From Ophiocordyceps camponoti-saundersi (nom. inval.) (taxonomy: Eukaryota > Ascomycota > Sordariomycetes > Hypocreales > Ophiocordycipitaceae), in NCBI GenBank assembly GCA_003339415.1, contig PDHQ01000036.1, positions 1 to 64,000 on the forward strand: DNA of 64,000 nucleotides, written 5' to 3'. Below the pieces are notes generated by a model. That model worked only from the letters and a program-made list of their open reading frames with translations, searched no databases and was not told the origin of the DNA. Of this stretch, positions 34,548-43,788 are shown piece after piece. How positions within the stretch are numbered: the first letter of the stretch is position 1; the number at the start of each line of letters is the position of its first letter. Position numbers and translations under genes: made by a program.

Positions 34548-36099
34548 TCAAGGGTCGGTTTTGAACTTGAGCCAGAAATTGAATTCCAGGGGAAAGGCCG
34601 GGTCGGTGACGACGACTTGCTGCCCGTCGCAGAGGCCAAGTTCAGGTAGCGTCTTGTCCAGGTTCGGTCTCGTCTGCTCCTCTAGACTAGCCGGCGATTG
34701 CATGTACAGCGTCTTGCTCTGGGCCCGAATCGACGGCTTTTTCAATTGAGCCTCGGGCCGCTCGGCGAGCGAGTCGACCAGATCTCGCAACGTCTTGCGC
34801 GGGTCGACTTGAAGTGGCCGGGCCTCACGACCGCAGACGGGACAGTCGTCCTTCTTTTCGTGCTTGAAAGTGTAGGTGTAGATGCCGTCGTTGCCGGAAT
34901 ACATCATGTAGTTATTGTCGAAGCCGAGGCACGGGGCAGCGGCGGTGGCGATCTTGAAGGCCTCGTTACAGCAGGCGGCGGCGATGATGGCGTTGGTGGA
35001 GGCGATGGCGGGGATGATGTTTTTGATGGTGCCCTGTGTCAGCGAGTAGGTGACGCCGAGGATGTCGAACTCTTTCGCCCGTTCCAAGGCCTTGCGAAAA
35101 ATCCAGAGGACGTGCTCCGGATCATCCTTGTCGAGCGTAGGAAAGGGCTTTTCCTTCTCCCAGGCGATGATGTGGGCCCACTCGATACAATGCTCGGGCT
35201 GCCGAGGAATAGTAGCGATGGTGCAGAGCGGGACGGCGGCGCGCGGGGCGTGCATGTCGAGCTGACACTCGATGCACGAGGTCATGGAGGGCAGGATGAC
35301 GCGCACCTGGCCCTTGAAACCCTCGGTGCCGCCGTCGATGAGAGGCTTGATTCCGTCAGCATCGTCGGCCTCTTCGGCGATGGAGACGAGCATGGCGTTG
35401 ATCCACCTACGGGCCTCGACGCTGTCCAGGCCACAGATGACGATTTGAAACTGCTTGTAGAAGTCTTGATCGAAGTCCTGTATGCGCTTGTTGTGAGGCG
35501 TGATGGAGACGCCCTCGACCCTTCTCTCGACGAAGCGGGCCGCCACCTCGGCCTTGTACTTACCGACGTCGGCGGCGCGGAATAGAAATTGTCGGTTGAG
35601 ATTCGAAATGTCTATTGTGTCTAATGACAGGGAAGAGGAGGATTAAGAGAAAGAAGGAAGATGTGTCAGAATGAGAACCAATAGGTGATAAGGGTAGTGG
35701 CTTACCCATATCTATGACGTGAATGTCCCTGAAGCGTGACATGGCTAGATTTTTGAGAACCTCGCAGCCTAAGCCTCCGGCACCGCTGGTTCGTGAAGTT
35801 AGACATGATTGATTCTAAGGAAGACTGCGAACCATAGGTGAGGGAGGACGTACACGACGCTGCAGGGAGGAGACGAATTAGTAAAGACAGCAGGACGGAA
35901 TGAGGAGGAGAGAAAGAGGAGACGCACAGAATTTTGAACTTATCAAACTGGGCCATGGACTCCTCCGACGTAGCCTCTGGGTCGGTGGCGGTGCGGCGAA
36001 TGTGATTGAGATATCGCCTTTTTTTTTTTTGCCGCAGCTTGCCGTCAGCAGCCGTTCGCCATATATAAATCAGGGGAGGCGCTTGCTTGATCTTACCAT
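34548..36099 (-). CDS. UBA3: NEDD8-activating enzyme E1 catalytic subunit Uba3
   Basis: The model has five exons, 36097-36099, 35928-36037, 35854-35859, 35706-35785 and 34548-35620, giving 423 aa. The 6-nt exon 35854-35859 restores [17 protein letters not shown], the nucleotide-binding loop. Without it the P-loop is broken. The start codon ATG stands alone before a GTAAGA donor; this first junction is the least certain. Catalytic Cys is about residue 199 ([10 protein letters not shown]); zinc ligands are the CIEC pair (182/185) and the CPVC pair (326/329). The C-terminus is the ubiquitin-fold domain. With Ula1 it activates NEDD8 for cullins. It is divergent from TEL2. Confidence 0.93.
35854..35859 (-). 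other. UBA3: 6-nt microexon of UBA3
   Basis: CGTCGT on the - strand lies between a CTGCAG acceptor and a GTACGT donor, with a 68-bp intron on each side. It supplies the C-GTC-GT needed to read IL-VV-GAGG across the junctions. Confidence 0.75.
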
Positions 36100-36502
36100 C
36101 GTGACTCCTCGTTTACAGCTTCGGACTGGGTCGCGGTACCGAACATTTGCTTGTGTGGATATCGATCGAATCAGGCCTGGGAGGCGGGTGGTTGTGAAGC
36201 GAGGCGTGAGGGTAGATACAGCTAGACGAGAGAGATGTCGTCGGGTGAGTGAGGTGAGGAAAGGAATAGTGGGGTCGGGGCTGCTCGGTGAATGTCGGTG
36301 AATCTCGGTAAAGGCGGGGCAGGTGAAGCAGTCCCATCTTAACATCTGCCAACCTCTCCGTATCATCTTGCTCCTGATTCAACTGGATTCAGACTTCCTC
36401 GCCCCCCTCGAAAGAATAGCTGAGTCTTCTTCCATCAATCGTCGCGAGATCCAGCAAAAGATCAACAGCGATGCCGCTTTCGACTTGCACGAAATTCGCG
36501 TC
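36100..36502. promoter_or_regulatory. Bidirectional promoter UBA3/TEL2
   Basis: About 400 bp separate the two divergent starts. No distinct motif was recognised. The upstream in-frame extension of TEL2 here lacks an ATG (it begins with GTG at 36323) and is taken as leader. Confidence 0.5.
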
Positions 36503-39500
36503 ATGGACCTAGACCTCACCCCCGTCAGCACCACCTATCTCAGGACGAGGCACGGCCAGGACCTTTCTCCATCCGATACCAGACCTGCAAAGAAGGCCAA
36601 GGAAGCGGCAGAAGTCACCTCGGCAGAAGAAGCTCTTCACGCTCTCAAGAGTCAACCTGATTACGACGACCTCATCACGGTCCTCCGCTATCTCACCACA
36701 TCCGAAGCCCGGTTACGGCTCCCGACACCTACAAACGCTTCCATCATTCACGCGTTGGTGTCCGAAATCGTTCCAAACTACTGGGTTCTGCTGAGGGAGA
36801 GCTCTGGCTCCGAAGAAGCGGAACATCTAGAGCTTCTGCTCAGATGTCTGCGCAGTGTGACCGGCCTCAACGCCATCATAACACACTGCAAAGCCTTAAT
36901 ACAGGAATCCAAGCTTTCCGGTAAGGAGTCGAAGCGACCTGACATTGAACTGAATCTGCGGCTGCTGCTGGATGTTTTGGCGTCTTTGCTAGCTGGCCAT
37001 CATTCGATTCGACTCCTCTGGGAGGCTTCTGTCACCAACCATGAGAATTCGACGGCGAGCAAAGCTCAATCTCAGCAGCTAGCCGCGCTCATCGCAAATG
37101 GACGCATTCTGTCCATTTCTGCCGAGGCGTCCGCCGTCGTGGGTAAAGAAGCGCTGAGCAACGATCTTGACTGGCTTGCCAAAGGCGTCGACTTTAGCTT
37201 ATGGATAGGCCGTAACCTTTCATCATGGGCGAGCACGCAAATGTCTGAGGACGAGGTCGCTTTTGCTTTTGATATCTTTCAGCGGTCCATGTCACTTGGC
37301 TATGCCGGTAAGGTTCGTCTCTGGAATTTCTACATCGACAACAACTCTGACGCTTCGCAGGAAGCGTGGTTAACACCATGATTGACGAGCTTCTTCTTTC
37401 GCCCAGAGGAAAGCCAAGCGGCTTCACAAGGATCTGCTTTCACCAACCGCGGCTCGCCAAGAAGATAATTGATATGTTGCTTCAGCACCTGTCTCAGCGG
37501 TTCCTCAACTGCGCAGCCCTCGAAGGCTCGGATTTAAATGCCACCGTGGCGGCTGTTGCCGGGGTCATCGACTTCGTAATTGGGGACGATGGCATTCGGA
37601 CATCTCATCTCGTCAGCTGGTGTACTTCATCATCGGGCGCCGGGCTTGGCAACCCTGTCGGTATCCGTCGAGCCGTTGTGGCCGTCCTTGCCAAGAACAA
37701 GGAAACCATCTCGGCCGTGTTGGAAAAGAGCCTGGCGCAGTTCGGAGATCAGCTCTATATCAAGCACGCTGCCATTCTGCAGCAAGAGGGTCAGTCAAGA
37801 ACCATATTGGCCAGTCTTGTAGAAAGAAATTGACCTTAATCGCAGTTCACACACAGCTTCTTCTCCTGAGCGCCGGATACGTAGCCAGGCTCGCCCCTAT
37901 CAAGCTGGCTATGCTACTCAGATCTGGCACATACCTGAGCGCGATATCGAACCGCATCGCGGCCACACAAGCCAGGGCACGTTTCCTCGGCATGGTGGTT
38001 GGAGAATCTCTGTCAGCCTTGACCGACGGCAAGGCGAAAAAGCTCGATTTTCACATGGAAGAGATGGAGACGGACGAAGCAGATTGGCTCAAGGGCCTCA
38101 GTCGGACCGAAGACCATATCGGGCCTTTTGACTTGCTTCTTTCTGCTCAAGAATCGGCAATACCAGCCTCGCGCTCTATGCCAGCTATTCCAAAGCCCCA
38201 GCACAAGGTCAAACCGAAATCAAGACCTGTTGCTCCGCTCCCGAAAGCCATCATCGAGGAGATCGACTCAAGCGACGACAACGACGATGAGGACCTTGTC
38301 CCCTATGCAAAGGGCTCAGACCCCGAAGACTCCGACGACGACGCTACGCTGGTCCAGCGCAACAAACCCAGGGCTCCCGTCTACGTCCGCGACTTGATTG
38401 CCTATCTCCGTGACACGGAGAACTACGACAAGCAGAAGCTGGCCTTAGAGTCTGCGCCGGACCTGATCAGCCGCAAAGCCAACTACGGCACCGAGATTAG
38501 TTCCCATGCCGACGAGCTCGCCGGTCTACTCGTCGGGCTGCAGGATAAGTTCGAGCTCGAAGATTTCGTGGAAAAGCGGCAGCAAGGCATGATTGCCCTT
38601 GTAGTGGCCCAGCCGACGTCCATGGCTCCCTGGTTTGCACGGAGCTTCTTTGAAGGCGATTTTTCTCTCGCTCAGCGGACGTCGATCCTTGTCACGCTGG
38701 GACTGTCCGCCAGGGAACTGGCCGGCCAGCAGCAAGAAGCACGGGATTCCTTTGCTTCCAAGAGACTCCCGGAGAAGATCGAGCGGCTCTTCCTCGATTC
38801 CGCTCAGCAGCCGGAGCAACCGCCTGCATCGTCTCGCCTCCAGGCCCTTCCTCCCAACGCGCTCGGCGCCATCACCAAGTCTCTCACATCGTCCTTCCTC
38901 GAGCCCCTGGCCGCCCAAGCAGCCGACGACACGAGCGGACCAGACGTCCTCAAACTCGAGACCTTTACGCAGCGCTACAAGGCCAAGTCCAAGGCCAGAC
39001 CTCGCGTCCGGGCCATCCCCAACACGACGGCCGCCCTCCTCGCCTCCTCGTTCTTCGCGCCCCTGACGGCCCACTTCCAACTCGCCCTCAGCTCCTCCAA
39101 GCCCGTGGTCGTCAACCCAGCCATGCTCTCGCTCTACCTCCAGACCCTCGGCATCGTCGTCAACGCCGCCGGCCCTTCGACCTTGGCCCTCCCGCAAATG
39201 ACGTCGGAGCTGTGGCACCTGCTCCTTCGCGTTCGGCCCCATGTCTTGGGTGACGTCGACGCCACTAGGGGCTGGCTCTTCGCCCTCACCGTCCTCATCG
39301 ACGTCAACGAGAATCGCATGCGGAACCTCTGCGAGGAATTAGGTCGCGAACTGGTCGAGACGAGGGAGACGATTGCCGTCGTCTTCGGTCAGACGAGGGG
39401 CGATGACGGCGGCGAGGAGAACGAGGTTAAGATGTTGGCGGCCGGCGCTCTCATCAAACTGGGCGAGATCGTCGAGAAGTATCAGGCTTTACTCATGGGC

Positions 39501-39521
39501 GATCTCGTCGCTTTCTCCTGA
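36503..39521 (+). CDS. TEL2: Telomere length regulation protein Tel2 (TTT complex)
   Basis: Three exons (36503-37307, 37361-37789, 37846-39521) encode 969 aa; the introns are 53 and 56 bp. The start MDLDLTPVSTTYLR fits ascomycete homologs. The N-terminal half is helical repeat. The conserved C-terminal TELO2 domain begins at about residue 600 (RDLIAYLRDTENYDK) and includes the FEGDFSLAQRTSILVTLGLS block. An acidic/Ser linker (about 560-600, SDDNDDEDLV) precedes it and could be a CK2 phosphorylation platform, as described for Tel2 in other species (inference). Tel2 with Tti1/Tti2 stabilises PIKK kinases via Hsp90. Confidence 0.92.
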
Positions 39522-39856
39522 ATGCTTCTATGTTTTGGGGGGGCTCGAAAGAGAGTCTACTGATATGCTATCGACATGATGTGCAAGTTACGACGAATCT
39601 AGAGATACAATTTTTTAAGCCCTTGCGCCGATGGGCCGTGACGAGAGGTTCGTGGCAAGTCCCATAACCTCCCTTCCCCCCCCCTTAATCCCACAGTTAA
39701 GACGAGATCGACGCCTAAAACGCCGCCACTAGAACCTATATACCTGACAACCTCGTGACGCAACAGACGCCTCACGACACAATAAAGAAAACACATCCAT
39801 ATCTCGTAGATTCGTCAAGGCAATGTGCGCGTCAGATATCAAACGGAAAAGAAAAG
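39522..39856. other. Convergent 3' spacer TEL2/kinase
   Basis: 335 bp between convergent stops, with a C-rich tract near 39,676. Likely both 3' UTRs. Confidence 0.6.
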
Positions 39857-42514
39857 TCACAGGCCGTTCCCTTCGTTGGGAATATGATCCAACTTCATGG
39901 AGGGACCGGTAGCGGGCAGACTGGAGAGCAACCAGTTGGCGTGGCTCAGGTGGTCGCCCAGGCTCATGGCCATGCGCCGAAGCTCGCTCTTGACCTCTTC
40001 AGAGGAGGCACGGCCCTCCATGACGCGGGACGAGGGCGCGACGGGCAGAGGAGGCAGGGAAGCGTAGCTGAAGGGTGACGGCTCCGGCTCCGGTATCTGG
40101 CCCTGCGGCGGGAGCTGCTGTTGATGGAGTTGATCTACCTGCGGCGATGGCCCAGAGCGGGTCGCCAGGGGAGCTGCCGTCTGTGGCGGGGGGATGACGT
40201 CGGGGTCCATGTCGGCGAAGTCGCTGAGGTCATAGGGGCGGCTGCCGTTGACGGGCTGAGGCTGAACGTCGGCGAAGTGGCCGGGGAGGTCGACGACGGC
40301 GGTGGCGTAGCGGGAGTCGTCCGGTACGTAAATGGACGGCTCGCGGATCGTGCTGGGCATCTCGTAGAGAGAGGCGTGCTTTTCCAGCTCGAAAGGATTC
40401 GCCCCGCCTATCTCGGAGCCGCTGATGGAGCCCACGTCCGAGTGCGACGTCGACGGCCGGGTGTAATCTGTCGAAGAGTCCGGGAAGCTCATGTCAAGGT
40501 CGATCAGGCTGCCGGTAGAGGCGTGCTTGGACGAGACGTCGCTGAAGACGGACGACGCCTGGAGAGAGTCGCTGGGGTAATGCGACGTAGGGTGTCGGCC
40601 TGCCTCGGGAGTTGGGGCATCGTCGTTGAAGGGAAACCTGAACATGTCGGGGTTTGCTGATGCCGGGGGCGCCATGGTAGGGAACTTCCAATCCTGGGTA
40701 CGACGGTTGACGTTGACGTCGGCCGGGTCGCTGAGGGGCGCCTTGACGTAGAGGGGGGCGTCTCCGAAGTCACAGGCGGAAACGCGAGAGTCGCCGGCCC
40801 TGATGGTGTTGAGGTCGACGAACTGGGACAAGTGACTGCCGTGCAGCGAAGCATCGAGGTCGATGAGAGACTCCCTCACGTCCGCGGCTGGGGCCGACTC
40901 GTCTCGCAGCGGCAGATCCGACGAGGGCGCCGGAAAGTGCCTCCCGTAGTAGGCGCGAGAGTTGTCTTCGTAGTTTGAGATGGTGTTTGGGTCGAATACC
41001 TTCTCCAGAGGCGCCTTCACCGATGGGAGTTGCGGCGGCGGTCGTCGACGAGACTTGGGCTTGGACGGGCGTGACGTCTCCTCGAACTTGTTCTGGATGA
41101 AGTCAACACCAGACCCGTAAGCATCGTACACCTCCTGGGCCTTTCCGCTGTCAAAGACCTGTTGATCGAAGGCGGCCGTGGTGCTAAAATTCCACTCATC
41201 ACTGGCTATGGCAGTAGACGGCACGTCGACGCGAGCCTGAGCACCGCCGGCGAAGAAGAGCGAGCGACGGTCGCCTCCCTGGGCCTCCCACAACTTGAAG
41301 CCCCGGACTAGGTGAGCGAGGGACGAGGTGGGATAGGCCTCGTCCGTGTTGTAGAGGTAGCCGTGCTGCTGGACACGTTCGATCGAGGGCCGCTTGCTGG
41401 CGTCCTGTTGCAGGCAGAATGCGACAAGGTCCTTGAGGCCGGCGGAATACTGATCGCCCTCGAGACGTGGCGTCTGATGCTTAAGATGGCTGCCGAGTTG
41501 AGAGAAATCGACGATGCCGTCGGCCACATTGGGCGGAAGACCGGAGGCGATCTCGAAGACCATGGCGCCAAAGGCCCAGATGTCGACCTCAGTGCCGTAC
41601 GAGGCGGTCTGGTCGAACAGTTCGGGCGCCATCCAGTGAGGAGTGCCGATGACGGTGGTGCGCTTGTCAAACTTGGACTCGACGACGCCGGCAACGCCAA
41701 AGTCGCAAAGCTGGACGTCGCCGACCTCGGTGACGAGGACGTTGGCGCACTTGAGGTCGCGGTGGATGATGCCCTGGCCGTGGACCCAGCGCATGGCCTC
41801 TGCGACTTCGCGAAGGATAGGGATGATCCATTTCTCCTGTAGGCCGCCGGGCGCAGTGGGCTTCATAAGGGTGGCGACGCTGCCGCCGGCGCAGTACTCG
41901 GTGATCATCCACATGGAATGGCCGACGGGCAGAGCCTCGATAACATGATTGATGTTCTTGGCGCCGCTGTCACTGAGTAGCTGCAAGGCGCTGATCTCCT
42001 TGAGAAGGTCACTGTAGGTGTCTGCGAGCTTGGGATTGGCAGTGTCGCTCTCCTCGATGTCGATGATCTTGATGGCAACCAGCCGGCCCGTCTTCTGCGA
42101 CGTTGCCTTGTAGACGCGGCCAAAGCTACCTTTGCCGATGAGCTCTGAAAGTTGATATTGAGGAACCTCCTTTCCGGCCCGGCTGCAGTCTTCAACGACG
42201 GCTTTTTGCATCTTCTTGGCATCCTCGAGCGCCCTCTGCTTGGTGCTGGACAGCTCGGGCCATCGCACGTTGAGGGCCGCCATGGCGGCGGCACCCGAAG
42301 CGGGACTTGTGGAAGAGTCAAGGAGCCTGAATCGAAGGTCGTTATCGGGGCCAGGACAAGAAGCCAGGAAGTGTGGCCTTGGAGGAGGAAGAGAAGGCGA
42401 AGGAGAAGAATGAGGAGGAGGCTGAAGGAGGGCTACTGTGTCAGATGCCGAGGCAGTGTCGCACGGGCGCGCGAGGGCTACGCCGGCTTTTAACCGTTCC
42501 TGGTGTGACGCCAT
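39857..42514 (-). CDS. mst-1: STE20-family germinal-centre kinase, MST-1/Sid1 type
   Basis: Single exon, 885 aa from ATG 42514; a second ATG at 42283 (MAALNVRWPEL) would give 808 aa and removes a Pro/Ser-rich stretch that may be leader. The kinase domain (about 120-375) has the GKGSFGRVY loop, Lys149 (VAIKIID), Asp253 in HRDLKCAN, Asp271 in DFG and a GTPHWMAPE activation segment of STE20 type. The tail is Pro/Ser-rich and low in structure, with repeated SLIDLD motifs, plus a conserved final helix (SSEEVKSELRRMAMSLGDHL). Homologs act with the septation initiation network and NDR kinases. The subfamily name rests on overall resemblance. Confidence 0.88.
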   Translation of the reverse strand: MASHQERLKAGVALARPCDTASASDTVALLQPPPHSSPSPSLPPPRPHFLASCPGPDNDLRFRLLDSSTSPASGAAAMAALNVRWPELSSTKQRALEDAKKMQKAVVEDCSRAGKEVPQYQLSELIGKGSFGRVYKATSQKTGRLVAIKIIDIEESDTANPKLADTYSDLLKEISALQLLSDSGAKNINHVIEALPVGHSMWMITEYCAGGSVATLMKPTAPGGLQEKWIIPILREVAEAMRWVHGQGIIHRDLKCANVLVTEVGDVQLCDFGVAGVVESKFDKRTTVIGTPHWMAPELFDQTASYGTEVDIWAFGAMVFEIASGLPPNVADGIVDFSQLGSHLKHQTPRLEGDQYSAGLKDLVAFCLQQDASKRPSIERVQQHGYLYNTDEAYPTSSLAHLVRGFKLWEAQGGDRRSLFFAGGAQARVDVPSTAIASDEWNFSTTAAFDQQVFDSGKAQEVYDAYGSGVDFIQNKFEETSRPSKPKSRRRPPPQLPSVKAPLEKVFDPNTISNYEDNSRAYYGRHFPAPSSDLPLRDESAPAADVRESLIDLDASLHGSHLSQFVDLNTIRAGDSRVSACDFGDAPLYVKAPLSDPADVNVNRRTQDWKFPTMAPPASANPDMFRFPFNDDAPTPEAGRHPTSHYPSDSLQASSVFSDVSSKHASTGSLIDLDMSFPDSSTDYTRPSTSHSDVGSISGSEIGGANPFELEKHASLYEMPSTIREPSIYVPDDSRYATAVVDLPGHFADVQPQPVNGSRPYDLSDFADMDPDVIPPPQTAAPLATRSGPSPQVDQLHQQQLPPQGQIPEPEPSPFSYASLPPLPVAPSSRVMEGRASSEEVKSELRRMAMSLGDHLSHANWLLSSLPATGPSMKLDHIPNEGNGL

Positions 42515-42594
42515 TGCGGGCACTATCACGGCGCAACAGCTCCTGCAACACTTTAATTACTCTACCGAGTGCCTCTCGCTTATAATGTCTTCTC

Positions 42595-43110
42595 TCAATC
42601 CTGTCGCTGCAACATCTCAATCAAATTCACTCGGACTTGCTCCCGTCCGCCCTCGCACAGGCTCTTGAGCACGCTTCTGAAAAGTATTGGGCACTTGAGT
42701 TCCCAGTCTGAGACCAGCGTCGTCTGCCCATTTTCGGTCTCTTGTATCTGCCAAATTACTTCCATGACCATGTTGAGCGGGCCGTGTAGCCTAAGAAAGA
42801 TGCCCTTCTCGATGTCTATCAACTCGTACGTGTTGACCATCTCCCCGGCATAGATCCAGCGCGGGAGGCCAGGCACATTGTCCATTGCCCGGTAGTGCTT
42901 TGCTGCGGCGATGGCCTTGACGTGATAGCGTACGGGGATGATAGGCTGTGGACCCATTGGCGACTTGATCAGTTCGTACTTGAGCGTATGAGGTTGGCAC
43001 TTCATGAAGGCGTCATGATCGTGGAGCAGCTCGATCGCTTTGCTCGGCTCGACTCCATCGGGGATGGCAGTCGAGGACTGGCTGCTGGAGGCTTTCTTAG
43101 ACATCGTCAT
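42595..43110 (-). CDS. Conserved fungal protein, possible START/SRPBCC-like fold
   Basis: This 171-aa frame starts at ATG 43110 (MTMSKKAS); the TTG seven codons upstream is not used. It has no signal peptide or membrane segment. It begins with a Ser-rich stretch, then PSKAIELLHDHDAFMK, a beta-rich centre (RWIYAGEMVNTYELIDIEKG) and an amphipathic C-terminal helix (FRSVLKSLCEGGREQVRVNL). That layout resembles small fungal lipid-binding-like (SRPBCC/DUF7053-type) proteins, but no residue is diagnostic. Divergent from PSO2, whose promoter it shares. Function unknown. Confidence 0.7.
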   Translation of the reverse strand: MTMSKKASSSQSSTAIPDGVEPSKAIELLHDHDAFMKCQPHTLKYELIKSPMGPQPIIPVRYHVKAIAAAKHYRAMDNVPGLPRWIYAGEMVNTYELIDIEKGIFLRLHGPLNMVMEVIWQIQETENGQTTLVSDWELKCPILFRSVLKSLCEGGREQVRVNLIEMLQRQD

Positions 43111-43788
43111 CGAATTCCGAGGCTGCTGCAATGGCGAATGAGCAAAGAAAGACTCTTGACGATGATACGCTCCAGGGCGGCTTGTCAGGGGCGGATTACT
43201 TAGACGGTACCGGACAGGGCTCTGTCTGCTACTGAAGCTTTCACGTTGAAGAGGGAAGACGACCGATGAAAGGAACGATGGGAATAATGAACCGCTTATA
43301 TAGAGCCGATCAAGGTCTGCATCAATGGAAAGCGTATGGTAGTCATTGCGCAGATACGGACGCCATGTCTAGCAGTCATATAGACCATTGGCTGCCGAGG
43401 AGGGTATCTCGATCTCGATTCAAACGTGGTAGGTGCTCTCTCTCGTCATCCAGACTCATACTGTATCTCGTCGTCCAGACTCATACAGCATCGTGGTATT
43501 CAAGCCTCCTGCTATATCCCGTCATAATGAATTCGGGCATGAGTATGACGGACAAACTGGTGAAGGATGTAAGTGGCGAGTCACGTGACGTCGCGAACAG
43601 TCAATTTACGTCTCGGGCGCGTCACTTCTCCTCGCCCGATTGCCACGGAGACATCACGGAAGTTCTACGAATATCAGAGATATCGAGCCTCTGCTCTTAG
43701 TCACAGGCCTCGTGAGCTCTCTGGCCCTACAACTTGTCCTTCAGTCGAAGCTCGAGCTCTACCTATCGCCCTCTTTCGCCACCCCGTC
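43111..43788. promoter_or_regulatory. Bidirectional promoter with TCACGTGA
   Basis: 678 bp between the unknown protein gene and PSO2. A perfect palindrome TCACGTGA lies at 43581-43588, about 200 bp before the PSO2 ATG. The frame of PSO2 stays open upstream to a GTG at 43573 but no ATG is available before 43789. Confidence 0.55.

Noticed and set aside
34698..35585. 295-aa open frame on the + strand
   Set aside because: Antisense of the UBA3 catalytic exon, with no recognisable domain.
38526..39242. 238-aa Gly/Arg-rich frame on the - strand
   Set aside because: Antisense of the TEL2 C-terminal domain; composition bias only.
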